64,000 nt of DNA from Treponema berlinense. GTDB lineage: Bacteria; Spirochaetota; Spirochaetia; Treponematales; Treponemataceae. The position numbers were made by a program, and so were the translations under genes. The notes below the pieces were generated by a model, which was not told the origin of the DNA, did not search any database, and saw only the letters and a list, made by a program, of their open reading frames with translations. The stretch is taken from assembly GCF_900167025.1 (NCBI RefSeq), contig NZ_FUXC01000002.1, positions 248,001 to 312,000 of the forward strand. The letters are read 5' to 3'. Position 1 is the first letter of the stretch, and each line of letters begins with the position of its first letter. Positions 8,552 through 18,155 of the stretch are shown one piece after another.

Positions 8552-8941
8552 TTACAGGCTTTCAGGACCAAAACCGTCTGGAAGAAAATCATTCAGTTTT
8601 TTTTCTGTAAAATTTCCTTTATCGTCCGAGCACAAAACTGTTAAATCCGGGGCAAATTCGTACATAAATTGGCGGCAAAGTCCGCATGGAGTGCAAATCT
8701 GGTCTGAAGAGCCTGCGATTGCGATTTTAGAAAAACTTTTTTTTCCTTCGCTTATTGCCTTTGACATTGCGGTTCTTTCTGCGCAAATTCCGCATGGATA
8801 CGAGGCGTTTTCTATGTTGCAGCCTGTAAAAATACTTTCATCACCGCACAAAACTGCCGCGCCGACAGAGTATTTTGAATAAGGCGAATATGAGTTTTTT
8901 CTTGCATCGAGCGCAAGATTAACAAGTTCTTTGTCTGTCAT
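8552..8941 (-). CDS. cdd: Cytidine deaminase
   Basis: Deaminates cytidine or deoxycytidine to uridine or deoxyuridine in pyrimidine salvage. The 129 residues carry the zinc and catalytic motifs NASYPCGICAERTAM (Cys plus catalytic Glu) and PCGLCRQ (two Cys). Length fits the homotetrameric class. No Shine-Dalgarno is seen; a TATAAA lies nine bases before the ATG, suggesting a very short or absent leader. pyrE follows downstream. Confidence 0.93.
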   Translation of the reverse strand: MTDKELVNLALDARKNSYSPYSKYSVGAAVLCGDESIFTGCNIENASYPCGICAERTAMSKAISEGKKSFSKIAIAGSSDQICTPCGLCRQFMYEFAPDLTVLCSDDKGNFTEKKLNDFLPDGFGPESL

Positions 8942-9046
8942 GAATATTATTTTATAAGAAAAAGACAGATTTGCAATTAAATTTGAAAATCACTAAATTT
9001 TAATTTATTATAATGTAATAGATTTTTTTACAGGCGGTTTTTAGAT

Positions 9047-9484
9047 ATGAAAAATACAAAAAAGAATTTTTTTTATGGACTTGTGCTTCTGATTTTTGCC
9101 GGAACTGCTTTTTTTAATTCCTGTAAACTTGTAGACGGAGACGAGCTTCGTGCGGAAAACGAAAATTATCTTCAAAAACTTATCGACCAAAAAGAAGACG
9201 GAGACGAGCTTGATCTTTCACAAATTAAAGATGAATTTTCTTTAAAATCTATAGAAATCAACAAGGCGATAACTTTGAGCGGCGGCGAAACAAAATTCGA
9301 CATGCAGAATATAGACATTGCCGTAAATGTGCCAGGCGTGACCTTAAAAAATCTTACAAATGTAAATAGCGTAATTTTCGGAGAAGAAATCAAAAAAGAA
9401 GAGCTTACCGTCGATAACTGCGACATTAAAAATTTAAATGCAGGCGATACAGCTGATACATCCGATGGCGAAAATATTGTATAA
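9047..9484 (+). CDS. Small lipoprotein, possible beta-helix fragment
   Basis: A 145-residue predicted lipoprotein: a positively charged start, a hydrophobic stretch (10-24) and a spirochaetal-type lipobox FFNSC with Cys at 27. A DGDEL motif occurs twice (after the lipobox and again about 20 residues on). The second half (TLSGGETKF, VPGVTLKNL, ELTVDNCDIKNL) has the short repeating strand pattern of a parallel beta-helix but is too short to be a whole one. It may be a compact family member or the N-terminal remnant of a larger protein. AGGCGG precedes the ATG and TATAAT lies about 35 bp upstream. Function unknown. Confidence 0.7.
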   Translation: MKNTKKNFFYGLVLLIFAGTAFFNSCKLVDGDELRAENENYLQKLIDQKEDGDELDLSQIKDEFSLKSIEINKAITLSGGETKFDMQNIDIAVNVPGVTLKNLTNVNSVIFGEEIKKEELTVDNCDIKNLNAGDTADTSDGENIV

Positions 9485-9571
9485 AAATGTAAAAGTTGCT
9501 ATATTCTTTAGTGAGATTAAAAATATTAAGTAAGACTTAAAAAGTCGTGCTTTTTTAGGAGAATTATAATT

Positions 9572-10666
9572 ATGGAAAAGACAATTGCCTTGATTCCTGG
9601 AGATGGAATCGGTCCTGATGTTGTTGCAGAGGCTGTAAAAGTTCTTGACGCTGTTGCAAAAAAATACGGTCACAAATGGAATTATAGAGATGTAATTGCC
9701 GGTGGCGCTGCCATTGATAAATTTGGAAAACCACTTCCTCAGGAGCAGCTTGACATCTGTCTTTCAAGCGATGCTACTTTGCTCGGTGCTGTCGGCGGTC
9801 CAAAATGGGACAACGTTGCTCCGGAAATTCGCCCTGAAAAAGCGCTTCTCGGACTTCGCGGCGGCATGAAAGTTTTTGCAAACCTTCGTCCTGCTGTAAT
9901 GTGGCCTCAGCTCAAAGATGCCTGCCCTCTCAAAGACGAAATCGTTGGAAACGGACTTGATATTCTCGTTGTGCGCGAACTTACCGGTGGAATTTATTTT
10001 GGTGAGCGCGGAACTAGCGCAGACGGAAAAACTGCCTGGGATACAGAAAAATATTCATGGGAAGAAATCGAAAGAATCGTTCGTCTTGGCTTCCAGTTTG
10101 CTCAGAAAAGACAGAAACATTTGACTGTTGTTGACAAGGCAAATATATTGAATTCAAGCCGCCTTTGGAGAAAGGTTGCAGAAGAAGTTCACAAAGAATA
10201 CAGCGACGTTACACTCGACTTCCTTTACATCGACAATGCTTCTATGCAGCTTGTCCGCAATCCTCGCCAGTTCGACGTAATCGCTACAAGCAATATGTTT
10301 GGCGACATTCTTACAGACGAAGCAAGCCAGATTACAGGTTCAATCGGTATGCTCGCTTCTGCTTCTCTTGGTGATGGAACAGGCCCTGGTCTTTATGAAC
10401 CAATTCACGGAACTGCTCCTGATATTGCCGGGAAAGATTTGGCAAACCCTCTTGCAACAATTCTTTCTGCGGCAATGCTCTTGCGTTACAGCTTTAAACT
10501 TGAGACAGAGGCAAAGGCAATTGAAGATGCGGTTAATGCGGTTTTGAACGCAGGCTGGAGAACCGGAGACATTGCAGGTTCAAAACTTGCAGAAGTAAAG
10601 GCTCAGGGCAAACTCGTCGGAACAAAGAAAATGGGCGAACTTGTTGTAGAAGAACTTAATAAATAA
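9572..10666 (+). CDS. leuB: 3-isopropylmalate dehydrogenase
   Basis: Oxidises and decarboxylates 3-isopropylmalate in leucine synthesis, using NAD+. The 364 residues have [11 protein letters not shown] at the N-terminus, [19 protein letters not shown], and the NAD-binding [18 protein letters not shown] (18 residues) near 275. GGAG precedes the ATG. It is monocistronic here: leuA, leuC and leuD are not in the window. A perfect intrinsic terminator follows. Confidence 0.95.
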   Translation: MEKTIALIPGDGIGPDVVAEAVKVLDAVAKKYGHKWNYRDVIAGGAAIDKFGKPLPQEQLDICLSSDATLLGAVGGPKWDNVAPEIRPEKALLGLRGGMKVFANLRPAVMWPQLKDACPLKDEIVGNGLDILVVRELTGGIYFGERGTSADGKTAWDTEKYSWEEIERIVRLGFQFAQKRQKHLTVVDKANILNSSRLWRKVAEEVHKEYSDVTLDFLYIDNASMQLVRNPRQFDVIATSNMFGDILTDEASQITGSIGMLASASLGDGTGPGLYEPIHGTAPDIAGKDLANPLATILSAAMLLRYSFKLETEAKAIEDAVNAVLNAGWRTGDIAGSKLAEVKAQGKLVGTKKMGELVVEELNK

Positions 10667-10698
10667 AAAGTTTTTACAATATTTTCTATAAAAAACAA

Positions 10699-10740
10699 AA
10701 AACGGACTGTCTGAAAATTTCTGGCAGTCCGTTTTTTTTT
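10699..10740 (+). terminator. Intrinsic terminator of leuB
   Basis: A 9-bp stem, AACGGACTG paired with CAGTCCGTT, followed by nine T residues; 35 bp after the leuB stop. Confidence 0.9.
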
Positions 10741-10864
10741 ATCCTGATTTTTTATAAACTTAGAGTTTACAACTCTGTTAAAAATGCTAGAATGTGCGTG
10801 AAAATTATGATATTCTGAAAATGCGTTTAGTTTTTTGACTTGAGTTTTTTATTGGGGATTTTTA

Positions 10865-12580
10865 TTGAATAATATGGAACGAAACTCTTTTGATGCGTTG
10901 GTTTCCGGTTTAAGCGAAACTGAGCGTCTTACAATGCTGGAAAAAATGAAGTCGACTGGCGAAGAAACAGTTCCTCTTTCATTTGAAGACGGCTCTGATC
11001 TTGAAGCGAAAATTCCTTTTGCAGAGCAGATTAAAAACGAATCGATTTTTTTTAGATTTTTTTTGTGGCTAAAGTCTATTTTTGCAAACACTTCCATGCA
11101 GGTTCTTTACAACGAGCATAAAATTTTACAGATTGCACATTCTGTCGAAAAAAATTGTCCAAACCTGATCGATTCAAAACGCAATATTCTCCTGTCTTCT
11201 TTTTACGACAAACTTACCGAATTAAAACTGAGCGCAGATTTTTTTAAGCCTTATATTCTAATTGCAGAGTCCGACGAAAATTCATTTCTTGTATTTTTGG
11301 GCTCGCTTGTAATGAGCGAAGTTGAAGAGCAGATGAACGAAGAAGTCGACCCTTATTCTCTTCCAATGGAAAACGGCCCCCGGCCAGAACAGAGAGTGAA
11401 TCTTCTTCATAAAATGGACGGAATTTTAAATGAAATTCCTGCTGACAGGCGAAATTATATGTATGAGGCGGTTCGTTCTTATGAATGGCTCAAACAGTTT
11501 TCTAAATTGCCATTTGACCGTTTTATTTCTCTTTTTTCTACAATTGTCGAAAAAAATTACTGTTGCGCCTTCAGTTCCCTCGAAAACGAAATTTCGTTGT
11601 TTGCAAAAGTTTTGTGCAATGGCGTAAAAATCCATGAAGAAGTTCTCGAATCGATTTATCTTTTTTCGCGTAAAGGAACGAGTGGCCGGACTCTTGATTC
11701 AATGGACGAAATCGCAGAAAAAGCCGCAGATTTTATGAAAACGGCAAAATCTCACATTTCAATGATGCGAATGTTTATTACGAGCGTTCCATTAAAGTCG
11801 ATTGGAAGAGTTGTCTATTCTGATGCTGCATGGATTCCGGAAAATTTTACCGGTGGCGAAGACTGGTTTGTCCGCTATAAAAACAACTGGCGCAAACTTT
11901 TTGAAGAAAAATGGAAGGCTTGGGGCGTTGACTGCAAAAAAGAACAGTTAAAAATTGATTTGAACAGAAATTTTGGGCTTGAAACTTTTCCTCTGCTGAC
12001 TGAGCGTCCATGGTCGCTTTTGTGGGGCGGAATGCCGTTCCGTTACGAACTTACGGCCGGTTTTTTGAACTGGTATATGAAAGAAAAATTTCCAGAATTT
12101 GAATTGCCTTTAAAAACTGTAATGCTTGAAGGCGATTTTATTCAAAAGGAAAACCGCTCCGAATTCAACGATTCTTTCAATAAATTCATTCAGATTTCGG
12201 TCGATTTGCAATCTCTTAACAGAATGCTTTCTGCTGGTGGCGAATATGGAATTATTTTTACAAAGCTTCATAGTGAGCGTTTGCGCACCTTGCAGGCTCA
12301 TTCTAAAATTGAGTCGATAATCCGCGGCGTTGAGGGCGATGTCCGTTCTATGCTTTCGAGATTTGGAGACGCCTGTCGAACTATGGAAAACTGCTTTACA
12401 GGAATTTTCCTTGAAAAAAAAGACAGTCGTTACGATGCGCTTACAAACCTTGCGCGGCTTGGCGGAAAAAACAACGAGGAGTTTATCGAAAGTCTAAAAA
12501 AAGCAAGGCAGTCAATTTTAGACGGATATGCTATGATTCGTGAACTTGAGCAGGTTGACAGCCCGACTTTTTCTAGATAA
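10865..12580 (+). CDS. Conserved spirochaetal protein of unknown function (DUF5312-like)
   Basis: A 571-residue, largely helical cytoplasmic-looking protein with no signal peptide. It opens FDALVSGLSETERLTMLEKM, typical as I recall of a Treponema-specific family (DUF5312); this assignment is from memory. A short aromatic/hydrophobic patch (FFRFFLWLKSIF) near residue 62 could be an amphipathic membrane-contact helix. The start may be TTG at 10865, with GGGGA at good spacing, or ATG at 10874. It precedes the laccase-domain gene by nine bases and likely shares its transcript. No catalytic motif is apparent. Confidence 0.75.
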   Translation: MNNMERNSFDALVSGLSETERLTMLEKMKSTGEETVPLSFEDGSDLEAKIPFAEQIKNESIFFRFFLWLKSIFANTSMQVLYNEHKILQIAHSVEKNCPNLIDSKRNILLSSFYDKLTELKLSADFFKPYILIAESDENSFLVFLGSLVMSEVEEQMNEEVDPYSLPMENGPRPEQRVNLLHKMDGILNEIPADRRNYMYEAVRSYEWLKQFSKLPFDRFISLFSTIVEKNYCCAFSSLENEISLFAKVLCNGVKIHEEVLESIYLFSRKGTSGRTLDSMDEIAEKAADFMKTAKSHISMMRMFITSVPLKSIGRVVYSDAAWIPENFTGGEDWFVRYKNNWRKLFEEKWKAWGVDCKKEQLKIDLNRNFGLETFPLLTERPWSLLWGGMPFRYELTAGFLNWYMKEKFPEFELPLKTVMLEGDFIQKENRSEFNDSFNKFIQISVDLQSLNRMLSAGGEYGIIFTKLHSERLRTLQAHSKIESIIRGVEGDVRSMLSRFGDACRTMENCFTGIFLEKKDSRYDALTNLARLGGKNNEEFIESLKKARQSILDGYAMIRELEQVDSPTFSR

Positions 12581-12589
12581 GGCAGAAAT

Positions 12590-13513
12590 ATGGGCAAAGT
12601 GAATTATATTTGCGTTACAAAAAAAATCGAAGAAAAGTCGGAAGATTCAAAATTCATTGTCTTGCCGTTTTACAAAAACGGAGAACCCTTAAAAGACGGA
12701 AAAAAATGGGGAATGACGCTTCTTTCTGCCGGTTCAATGCGCTTTCGTTGGAACAAAAAAAATATTTTGCGGGAAAAGACTTTAAAATCTATTGCAGAAG
12801 AATTACATCCTCATGTTTGTTCCGGAGAATGTGCGGGCGATGAGCAAAGATGCAACTGCCAGCGTCAGATTGTGAGCATTGAGCTTATTCATTCTAAAAC
12901 TGTTTTTGAAATAAATTCTCAGGGCGGCTCGTTTAATAAAAAAGGCGACGGATTGATTACGGACAACAAAATGCTTGTTCCTGTGGTTACTGTTGCCGAC
13001 TGCGTGCCTCTTTTTTTGTATGATTCAAAAAATGGTGTTTTTGCGACCGTTCATTCTGGTTGGAAAGGAACAGGAATAATTGGAGAAGCGGTTAGGCTTG
13101 CCGTTGAAAAATACGGTTCAAAACCGGAGGATATTTGCGTTGCGATTGGACCTCATATCGGAAGTGAATGTTATAGTATTGACGAAAACCGAAAAAATTA
13201 CTTTTTAGAAAATTTTGGTGAATGCGTGGCAAAGCTCAAGAATGAAAATTCGGATTCAATTCAAAAAACAGCAGACGGAAAACTTTTGAATTATTCATTG
13301 GATTTGACGAAAGCAAACCTTTTTGTCTTAAAAAAGGCTGGAATTATGGAAGAAAATATAACTGTTGCAACTGACTGCACCTGTTGTTCAAAATTTTCGG
13401 ACGGAAAAAACGTATTTGGAAGTTTTAGGCGGCAGGCTGCTTTTTTGCCGGAAAGTGTTTCTTTGGACGAAAAAAGCAGGGCTATGACGGTTCAGGCGGC
13501 ATTTGTTATTTAA
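12590..13513 (+). CDS. YfiH/LACC1-type multicopper-like domain protein
   Basis: A 307-residue protein of the YfiH (PgeF) family, once called polyphenol oxidase and now known in several members as a purine nucleoside phosphorylase/deaminase or a peptidoglycan-editing factor. Visible family motifs are ADCVPLFLYD, the metal-ligand segment ATVHSGWKGTG and AIGPHIGSECYSI; CTCCS follows near residue 260. A Cys-rich stretch CSGECAGDEQRCNC near 79-92 is additional. It sits between a spirochaetal unknown and feoAB, with 30 bp to the latter, suggesting an operon. Confidence 0.85.
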   Translation: MGKVNYICVTKKIEEKSEDSKFIVLPFYKNGEPLKDGKKWGMTLLSAGSMRFRWNKKNILREKTLKSIAEELHPHVCSGECAGDEQRCNCQRQIVSIELIHSKTVFEINSQGGSFNKKGDGLITDNKMLVPVVTVADCVPLFLYDSKNGVFATVHSGWKGTGIIGEAVRLAVEKYGSKPEDICVAIGPHIGSECYSIDENRKNYFLENFGECVAKLKNENSDSIQKTADGKLLNYSLDLTKANLFVLKKAGIMEENITVATDCTCCSKFSDGKNVFGSFRRQAAFLPESVSLDEKSRAMTVQAAFVI

Positions 13514-13543
13514 TATAATCTTACAAACAGAAGTGAATAGGAT

Positions 13544-15916
13544 ATGGAAACTCTAAAAAATCTGGAAATTGGAAAATCGGCGGTTATCAGCAAAGTTGGC
13601 GGAACAGGAGCGTTAAGACAGCATTTTCTTGACATGGGAATGATTCCCGGCGTAAAAGTCACGATGATGAAGCACGCTCCTATGGGCGACCCGCTGGAAA
13701 TCCGGGTTTTTAACTACGAACTTACATTGCGAAAGGAAGAAGCCGCCCAAATCGAAATTGAGTATAAAGAAAAACCTTCAGATTCCGGCGCAGATTTTTC
13801 TTATTCAACAGCGGAAAAAGAAACTTCCACCGCCTCAAACGATTTGCTGACTTCCCATCCGGGACTCGGCGAAGACGGAAAATATCATGAAAAAGAGACC
13901 GAAACTCCGCTTCCGGCCGGCACGATTTTAACCTATGCGCTTGTCGGAAACCAGAACTGCGGAAAAACAACGCTTTTTAACCAGCTTACAGGCTCAAACC
14001 AGCACGTTGGAAATTTTCCGGGCGTTACAATAGACAGAAAAGACGGCGCAATAATTGGCCATCCGGAGACTCTTGTAACAGACCTTCCGGGAATTTATTC
14101 AATGTCGCCGTTTACAAGCGAAGAAATTGTTTCCAGAAATTTTGTCCTTAAGGAAAAACCAAAGGCGATTTTAAATATTCTTGACGCCTCTGCGATAGAG
14201 CGGAGCCTTTACCTTACCATGCAGCTTCTGGAACTTGATATTCCAATGGTAATTGCTTTAAATATGATGGATGAACTTACAGGAAACGGAGGCTCAATCA
14301 ACATAAACGAAATGGAAAATTTGCTCGGCGTTCCGGTTGTTCCCATCTCTGCGCTAAAAAACGAAGGCGTAAACGAGCTTGTTCAGCACGCAATCCACAT
14401 AGCGCACTTCCAGGAAAAGCCGGTTCCCCAGGATTTTTGCAGCAAGGACGAAGCCGGCGGCGCAATTCACAGGGCAATCCACGCTGTAATTCACCTTATC
14501 CAGGACCATGCCGAACGTGCGGAAATTCCAGTGCGCTTTGCCGCAAGCAAAATAATCGAAGGCGACAAGATTATCCTGAATATGCTCGACCTGGATTTTA
14601 ACGAAATTGAAATGCTTGAGCACATTGTTGTTCAAATGGAAAAAGAATCCGGCCTTGACAGAAGCGCGGCAATCGCAAAAATGCGCTATTCGTTCATCAA
14701 TAAAATCTGCGGAAAAACCGTAAAAAAACCGCACGAATCAAAAGAACACTTGCGCAGCGAAAAAATCGACAAAATTCTTACCGGAAAATGGACTGCAATT
14801 CCAGCCTTTATCCTGATTATGACAACTGTGTTCCTGCTTACATTCAACGTTTTAGGCGCTGCCCTGCAGGGGCTTTTGGAAAACGGCATAGACTTTGTTA
14901 CAAATCTTGCGGCGACCGGATTAAAAAACGCAGGCGTAAACGAAGTTCTGCAAAGCCTTGTTATTGATGGAATTTTTAAAGGCGTCGGAAGCGTCTTAAG
15001 TTTCCTTCCAATAATTGTAGTAATGTTTTTCTTTCTTTCCATGCTGGAAGATTCAGGCTATATTGCGCGTGTTGCGTTCGTAATGGATAGACTTCTGCGA
15101 AAAATCGGACTTTCCGGACGCAGTATTGTTCCTCTTTTAATCGGTTTTGGCTGCACAGTTCCTGCCGTAATGTCCACAAGAACCCTTCCAAGCGAACGCG
15201 ACCGGCGCATGACCATTTTGCTTACACCTTTTATGAGCTGCTCGGCGAAACTTCCGATTTACGCATTTTTTGTAAGCGCATTTTTCCCGAAGCACGGCGG
15301 TCTGATTATGGGCGGACTTTATTTTCTTGGCATTGTCTCAGGAATTCTTGTCGCCCTGCTGTTCAAAAAAACGCTTTTTAAGGGAGAGGCCGTTCCTTTT
15401 GTAATGGAACTTCCAAATTACCGCCTTCCTGGTAAAAAAAATGTAGCCCAGCTTTTGTGGGAAAAATCAAAAGACTTTCTGCAGCGCGCATTTACCGTAA
15501 TTTTTATTGGAACAATCATAATATGGTTTTTGCAAAGCTTTAACCTGCGGTTTCAGCTTGTCGCTGACTCCCAGCAAAGCATCCTTGCTTCCATCGCAGG
15601 AATCCTTGAGCCAGTTTTCCGTCCAATCGGTTTAGGAAACTGGAAAATCATAACCTCGCTGATAAGCGGATTTATTGCAAAAGAAAGCGTAGTTTCTACA
15701 ATGGAAATTCTTTTTGGAGACGTTTCCGCCGCAATAAATTCCCTTACCGCGGCAAGCCTTCTGGTATTCAGCCTTTTGTACACGCCGTGCATTGCGGCAA
15801 TTTCGGCAGTCCGCCGCGAGCTTGGAACAGGCTGGGCGGCCGGCGTCGCTCTCTGGCAATGCGCGCTTGCGTGGATTCTGGCATTCGCCGTGCATTTTAT
15901 AGGAAGTCTTGTTTAA
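13544..15916 (+). CDS. feoB: Ferrous iron transporter, FeoA-FeoB fusion
   Basis: A 790-residue inner-membrane Fe(II) transporter. Residues 1-75 are a FeoA-type SH3 domain (MGMIPGVKVTMM), then a Ser/Thr/Glu linker to about 127. The GTPase domain has G1 GNQNCGKTT (about 134), G3 DLPGIY (about 179) and G4 NMMDE (about 239). A helical GDI-like segment is followed by gate-type membrane helices from about residue 415 on, with conserved GFGCTVPAVMSTRTLP and MSCSAKLPIYAFF. Codons are more C-rich than in neighbouring genes, so transfer is possible. No Fur-like box is evident directly upstream. Confidence 0.95.
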   Translation: METLKNLEIGKSAVISKVGGTGALRQHFLDMGMIPGVKVTMMKHAPMGDPLEIRVFNYELTLRKEEAAQIEIEYKEKPSDSGADFSYSTAEKETSTASNDLLTSHPGLGEDGKYHEKETETPLPAGTILTYALVGNQNCGKTTLFNQLTGSNQHVGNFPGVTIDRKDGAIIGHPETLVTDLPGIYSMSPFTSEEIVSRNFVLKEKPKAILNILDASAIERSLYLTMQLLELDIPMVIALNMMDELTGNGGSININEMENLLGVPVVPISALKNEGVNELVQHAIHIAHFQEKPVPQDFCSKDEAGGAIHRAIHAVIHLIQDHAERAEIPVRFAASKIIEGDKIILNMLDLDFNEIEMLEHIVVQMEKESGLDRSAAIAKMRYSFINKICGKTVKKPHESKEHLRSEKIDKILTGKWTAIPAFILIMTTVFLLTFNVLGAALQGLLENGIDFVTNLAATGLKNAGVNEVLQSLVIDGIFKGVGSVLSFLPIIVVMFFFLSMLEDSGYIARVAFVMDRLLRKIGLSGRSIVPLLIGFGCTVPAVMSTRTLPSERDRRMTILLTPFMSCSAKLPIYAFFVSAFFPKHGGLIMGGLYFLGIVSGILVALLFKKTLFKGEAVPFVMELPNYRLPGKKNVAQLLWEKSKDFLQRAFTVIFIGTIIIWFLQSFNLRFQLVADSQQSILASIAGILEPVFRPIGLGNWKIITSLISGFIAKESVVSTMEILFGDVSAAINSLTAASLLVFSLLYTPCIAAISAVRRELGTGWAAGVALWQCALAWILAFAVHFIGSLV

Positions 15917-15979
15917 GTTTAAAAAAAATGCAAAAAAAACAGCGGCCTGTAAAAAGACCGCTGGTAAAATTAGAAATGC

Positions 15980-16663
15980 TTATTTTAAAAGATATTCAAC
16001 CGTGGTTACGACCCTTACGTTCTTTTTTTCTTCAAGTCCCGGAGCTGCGTCTTCGATTGTAAATAAGCCTTGTGTTGCTTTTTTGATTTTTCCAACCTTG
16101 CTGTTTGAGTCGCGGGCAAACTGTTCTGCCGCGGTTCTTGCATTTTCTGTGGCTTCTGCAATCATTTGCGGTTTTATTTGATTCAATTTTGTAAATTCGT
16201 AGTTTACTTTGCCGTCATATTCCTGGAGAACTGCAATTCCGCTCGAAACCAGGTTTAGTGAATCTGCATAAGCGGATTTTACGCTTTCAATTTTTGAAGA
16301 ACGGATTAAGATTGTCTGTCTTGCAATAAAAGTGTAGCGCAATTTGCTTTGATCCATGTATGAATTGAGCGAATTGTCCGTAATTGCCGCCGGCTGTACG
16401 GTAAAGTCGTTTTCGTCAAGACCGTGGTCTTTGAGGTATTTTTTTACTGTCTGAGTTTTTGAAATAACAGACTGCTGTAAAGATGAAAGATTGTTGTCGC
16501 CTGTCGAGAATGTCATATTCCAAATTGCAAGGTCGGCATCAACTTCTTTTTCTGAAAGTCCGCGTACAGAAACGCTGCGTTCCGGCGTGATTATGTTTGT
16601 AAGTCCGAAAGCAATAATCAACGATGAAATGATGATTGAAATTCCGATTTTTAAACTGTTCAT
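15980..16663 (-). CDS. SIMPL-domain (DUF541) periplasmic protein
   Basis: A 227-residue SIMPL/DUF541 protein. One N-terminal hydrophobic segment (about 6-25), a signal anchor or signal peptide, precedes VSVRGLSEKEVDADLAIW, typical of the family. These proteins (such as YggE) lie in the periplasm and are linked to oxidative stress in E. coli; no reaction is known. Strong GGGAGG before the ATG. It is the last minus-strand gene below the suf cluster, about 100 bp from the TSCPD gene, and converges on feoB. Confidence 0.88.
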   Translation of the reverse strand: MNSLKIGISIIISSLIIAFGLTNIITPERSVSVRGLSEKEVDADLAIWNMTFSTGDNNLSSLQQSVISKTQTVKKYLKDHGLDENDFTVQPAAITDNSLNSYMDQSKLRYTFIARQTILIRSSKIESVKSAYADSLNLVSSGIAVLQEYDGKVNYEFTKLNQIKPQMIAEATENARTAAEQFARDSNSKVGKIKKATQGLFTIEDAAPGLEEKKNVRVVTTVEYLLK

Positions 16664-16765
16664 AAAGTTCCTCCCGTAAAAAAGTCTGTTGAAAATTTTG
16701 TCTGGCTTTTTATATTTTGCGCTACTGAATATTATAGCCCGTTTTTTTTGACTTTTCCATCAATT

Positions 16766-17011
16766 TTATTTTTCCATGACGGCTTTTGCCAGCTGGTCTG
16801 CGCAACTCGTTCCTTTGTCGCGGCAAAGGTTTCCTAAAAGTTTTGCCGAAATTTCTTCGGCTGTCATTCCTTCGCAGAGTTTTGAGATTGCCTTTAAGTT
16901 TCCGTCGCAACCGCCTTCAAATTTTATATTGTGAATTCTGTTTTGTTCATCGCGTTCAAATGTTATTGATTTTGAACAGGTTCCTTTTGTTTTATATGTT
17001 ACTGTCTGCAT
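16766..17011 (-). CDS. TSCPD-domain protein (TIGR03905 type)
   Basis: An 81-residue protein starting MQTVTYKTKGTCSKSITF, matching the small stand-alone TSCPD family. Five cysteines are visible (GTCSK, GGCDGN, LCEGM, NLCRDK, TSCADQ), enough to bind a metal or Fe-S cluster. TSCPD domains also occur at the C-terminus of B12-dependent ribonucleotide reductases. It starts 20 bp after sufD, with GAGG before the ATG, so it is in the sufCBD transcript. A role with Fe-S assembly is inference from position. Confidence 0.85.
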   Translation of the reverse strand: MQTVTYKTKGTCSKSITFERDEQNRIHNIKFEGGCDGNLKAISKLCEGMTAEEISAKLLGNLCRDKGTSCADQLAKAVMEK

Positions 17012-17030
17012 TTTACGCCTCGTTTTTTGT

Positions 17031-18131
17031 TTAATTTTCTTCTTCGCCGATAAACGCTTTTATCTGGCCGACTGTTTTTTCGTCAGGAATTTGAGAAGCT
17101 GCTTCTATTATTTTAGCCCTCGTCATTATTGATTTTGCAGCCTTTTCGTCAATTCCGCGCGACTGAAAATAAAACAGTTCTTCGTTGCCAAGGTTACCAA
17201 GGTTTCCGCCGTGGGCACCTTCTACGTTTTCTTCTCCACACAAAATCATTGGAATTGAACGGTTTACAGCAGTCGGCGAGGTTAGAAGCGTTTCTTCGTA
17301 TTCGTTGCCTTTTGAACCTTCGCAACCGCGCTTAAAATCGATTGTTCCGCGGTAAAGTTTTTTTGCATTGTCCAAAAGAGTGCCTTTTATGCTCATCTTT
17401 GACTCTGTGTTTTTTCCTGTGTGCGAAACGCAATAATTTATGTCGAAATTTTGTTCATTTTTTGCAGTGTAGGCTGTTTCGCTCGTAAAGTTTGAAGCGT
17501 AACCAGAAAGAGCGCAGGTTACGTTTGCAAAAACCTGTTTTGATCCGAGTTCAATTTGCGTTACTTTTATGCTTGCGTTGTCTTCTGCAAAAAACTGAGT
17601 GTCGTCAAGGTGAGTGTATTTTTGGCCTAAAAGCTGAACTTTTACAAGGTGAATTTTTGAATATGGTTTTGCCCAAAGTTTTGTCTGTATTGCGCAAAAG
17701 CCGCCGTCAAAAGGAAGAGAAGTGTAGTTCATTATTACGGTGATTTCGGAATTTTCTTCGGCAATTACGATTTGCCGTCCAGAATATGTTTGTCCATCTT
17801 TGAGCTCAAAATCCAAAATTACCGGTTCTGTGCATTTTTTTTGTGCTGTAAGCGCAAATTTTACGGAATTTAGTGAATTGATGATGTCTGTAGTGTCCGT
17901 GCTTGAACTTTGTGCCATAAAAGGAAGTTTTTCTTCGAGTTCGGCAATTTCTGCGCAGCCGCTTCCGTCGTCTTTGTAGAGAATTAAGCCTTCTGTTGCT
18001 CCGCGGATTTTTGCGCATGGAACGACAGAAGTGTCGATTTCTGTCTCGAGAATGCCGCGGTTCATTTTGAGCCAGTTCCAGGTAAGGTACGGTGTTTTAT
18101 TTACATTATGATAAGAAAGTTTTTTTGTCAT
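17031..18131 (-). CDS. sufD: Fe-S cluster assembly protein SufD
   Basis: A 366-residue SufD-type partner of SufB in the SufBC2D scaffold. The C-terminal half has the SufB/SufD beta-helix pattern and ends in the helical region RGIDEKAAKSIMTRAKI. The ATG at 18131 (MTKKLSYH) is chosen because AAGGAA lies just upstream; a longer frame would begin inside the hairpin element. The order sufC-sufB-sufD on the minus strand is the usual one, but an 80-bp multi-hairpin element separates sufB from sufD. Confidence 0.9.
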   Translation of the reverse strand: MTKKLSYHNVNKTPYLTWNWLKMNRGILETEIDTSVVPCAKIRGATEGLILYKDDGSGCAEIAELEEKLPFMAQSSSTDTTDIINSLNSVKFALTAQKKCTEPVILDFELKDGQTYSGRQIVIAEENSEITVIMNYTSLPFDGGFCAIQTKLWAKPYSKIHLVKVQLLGQKYTHLDDTQFFAEDNASIKVTQIELGSKQVFANVTCALSGYASNFTSETAYTAKNEQNFDINYCVSHTGKNTESKMSIKGTLLDNAKKLYRGTIDFKRGCEGSKGNEYEETLLTSPTAVNRSIPMILCGEENVEGAHGGNLGNLGNEELFYFQSRGIDEKAAKSIMTRAKIIEAASQIPDEKTVGQIKAFIGEEEN

Positions 18132-18155
18132 AATTACATTCCTTGTAAATTTAAG

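Noticed and set aside
8439-8882. A 147-residue plus-strand frame
   Set aside because: It runs antisense to cdd and through element E1; no ribosome site and no protein-like signature.
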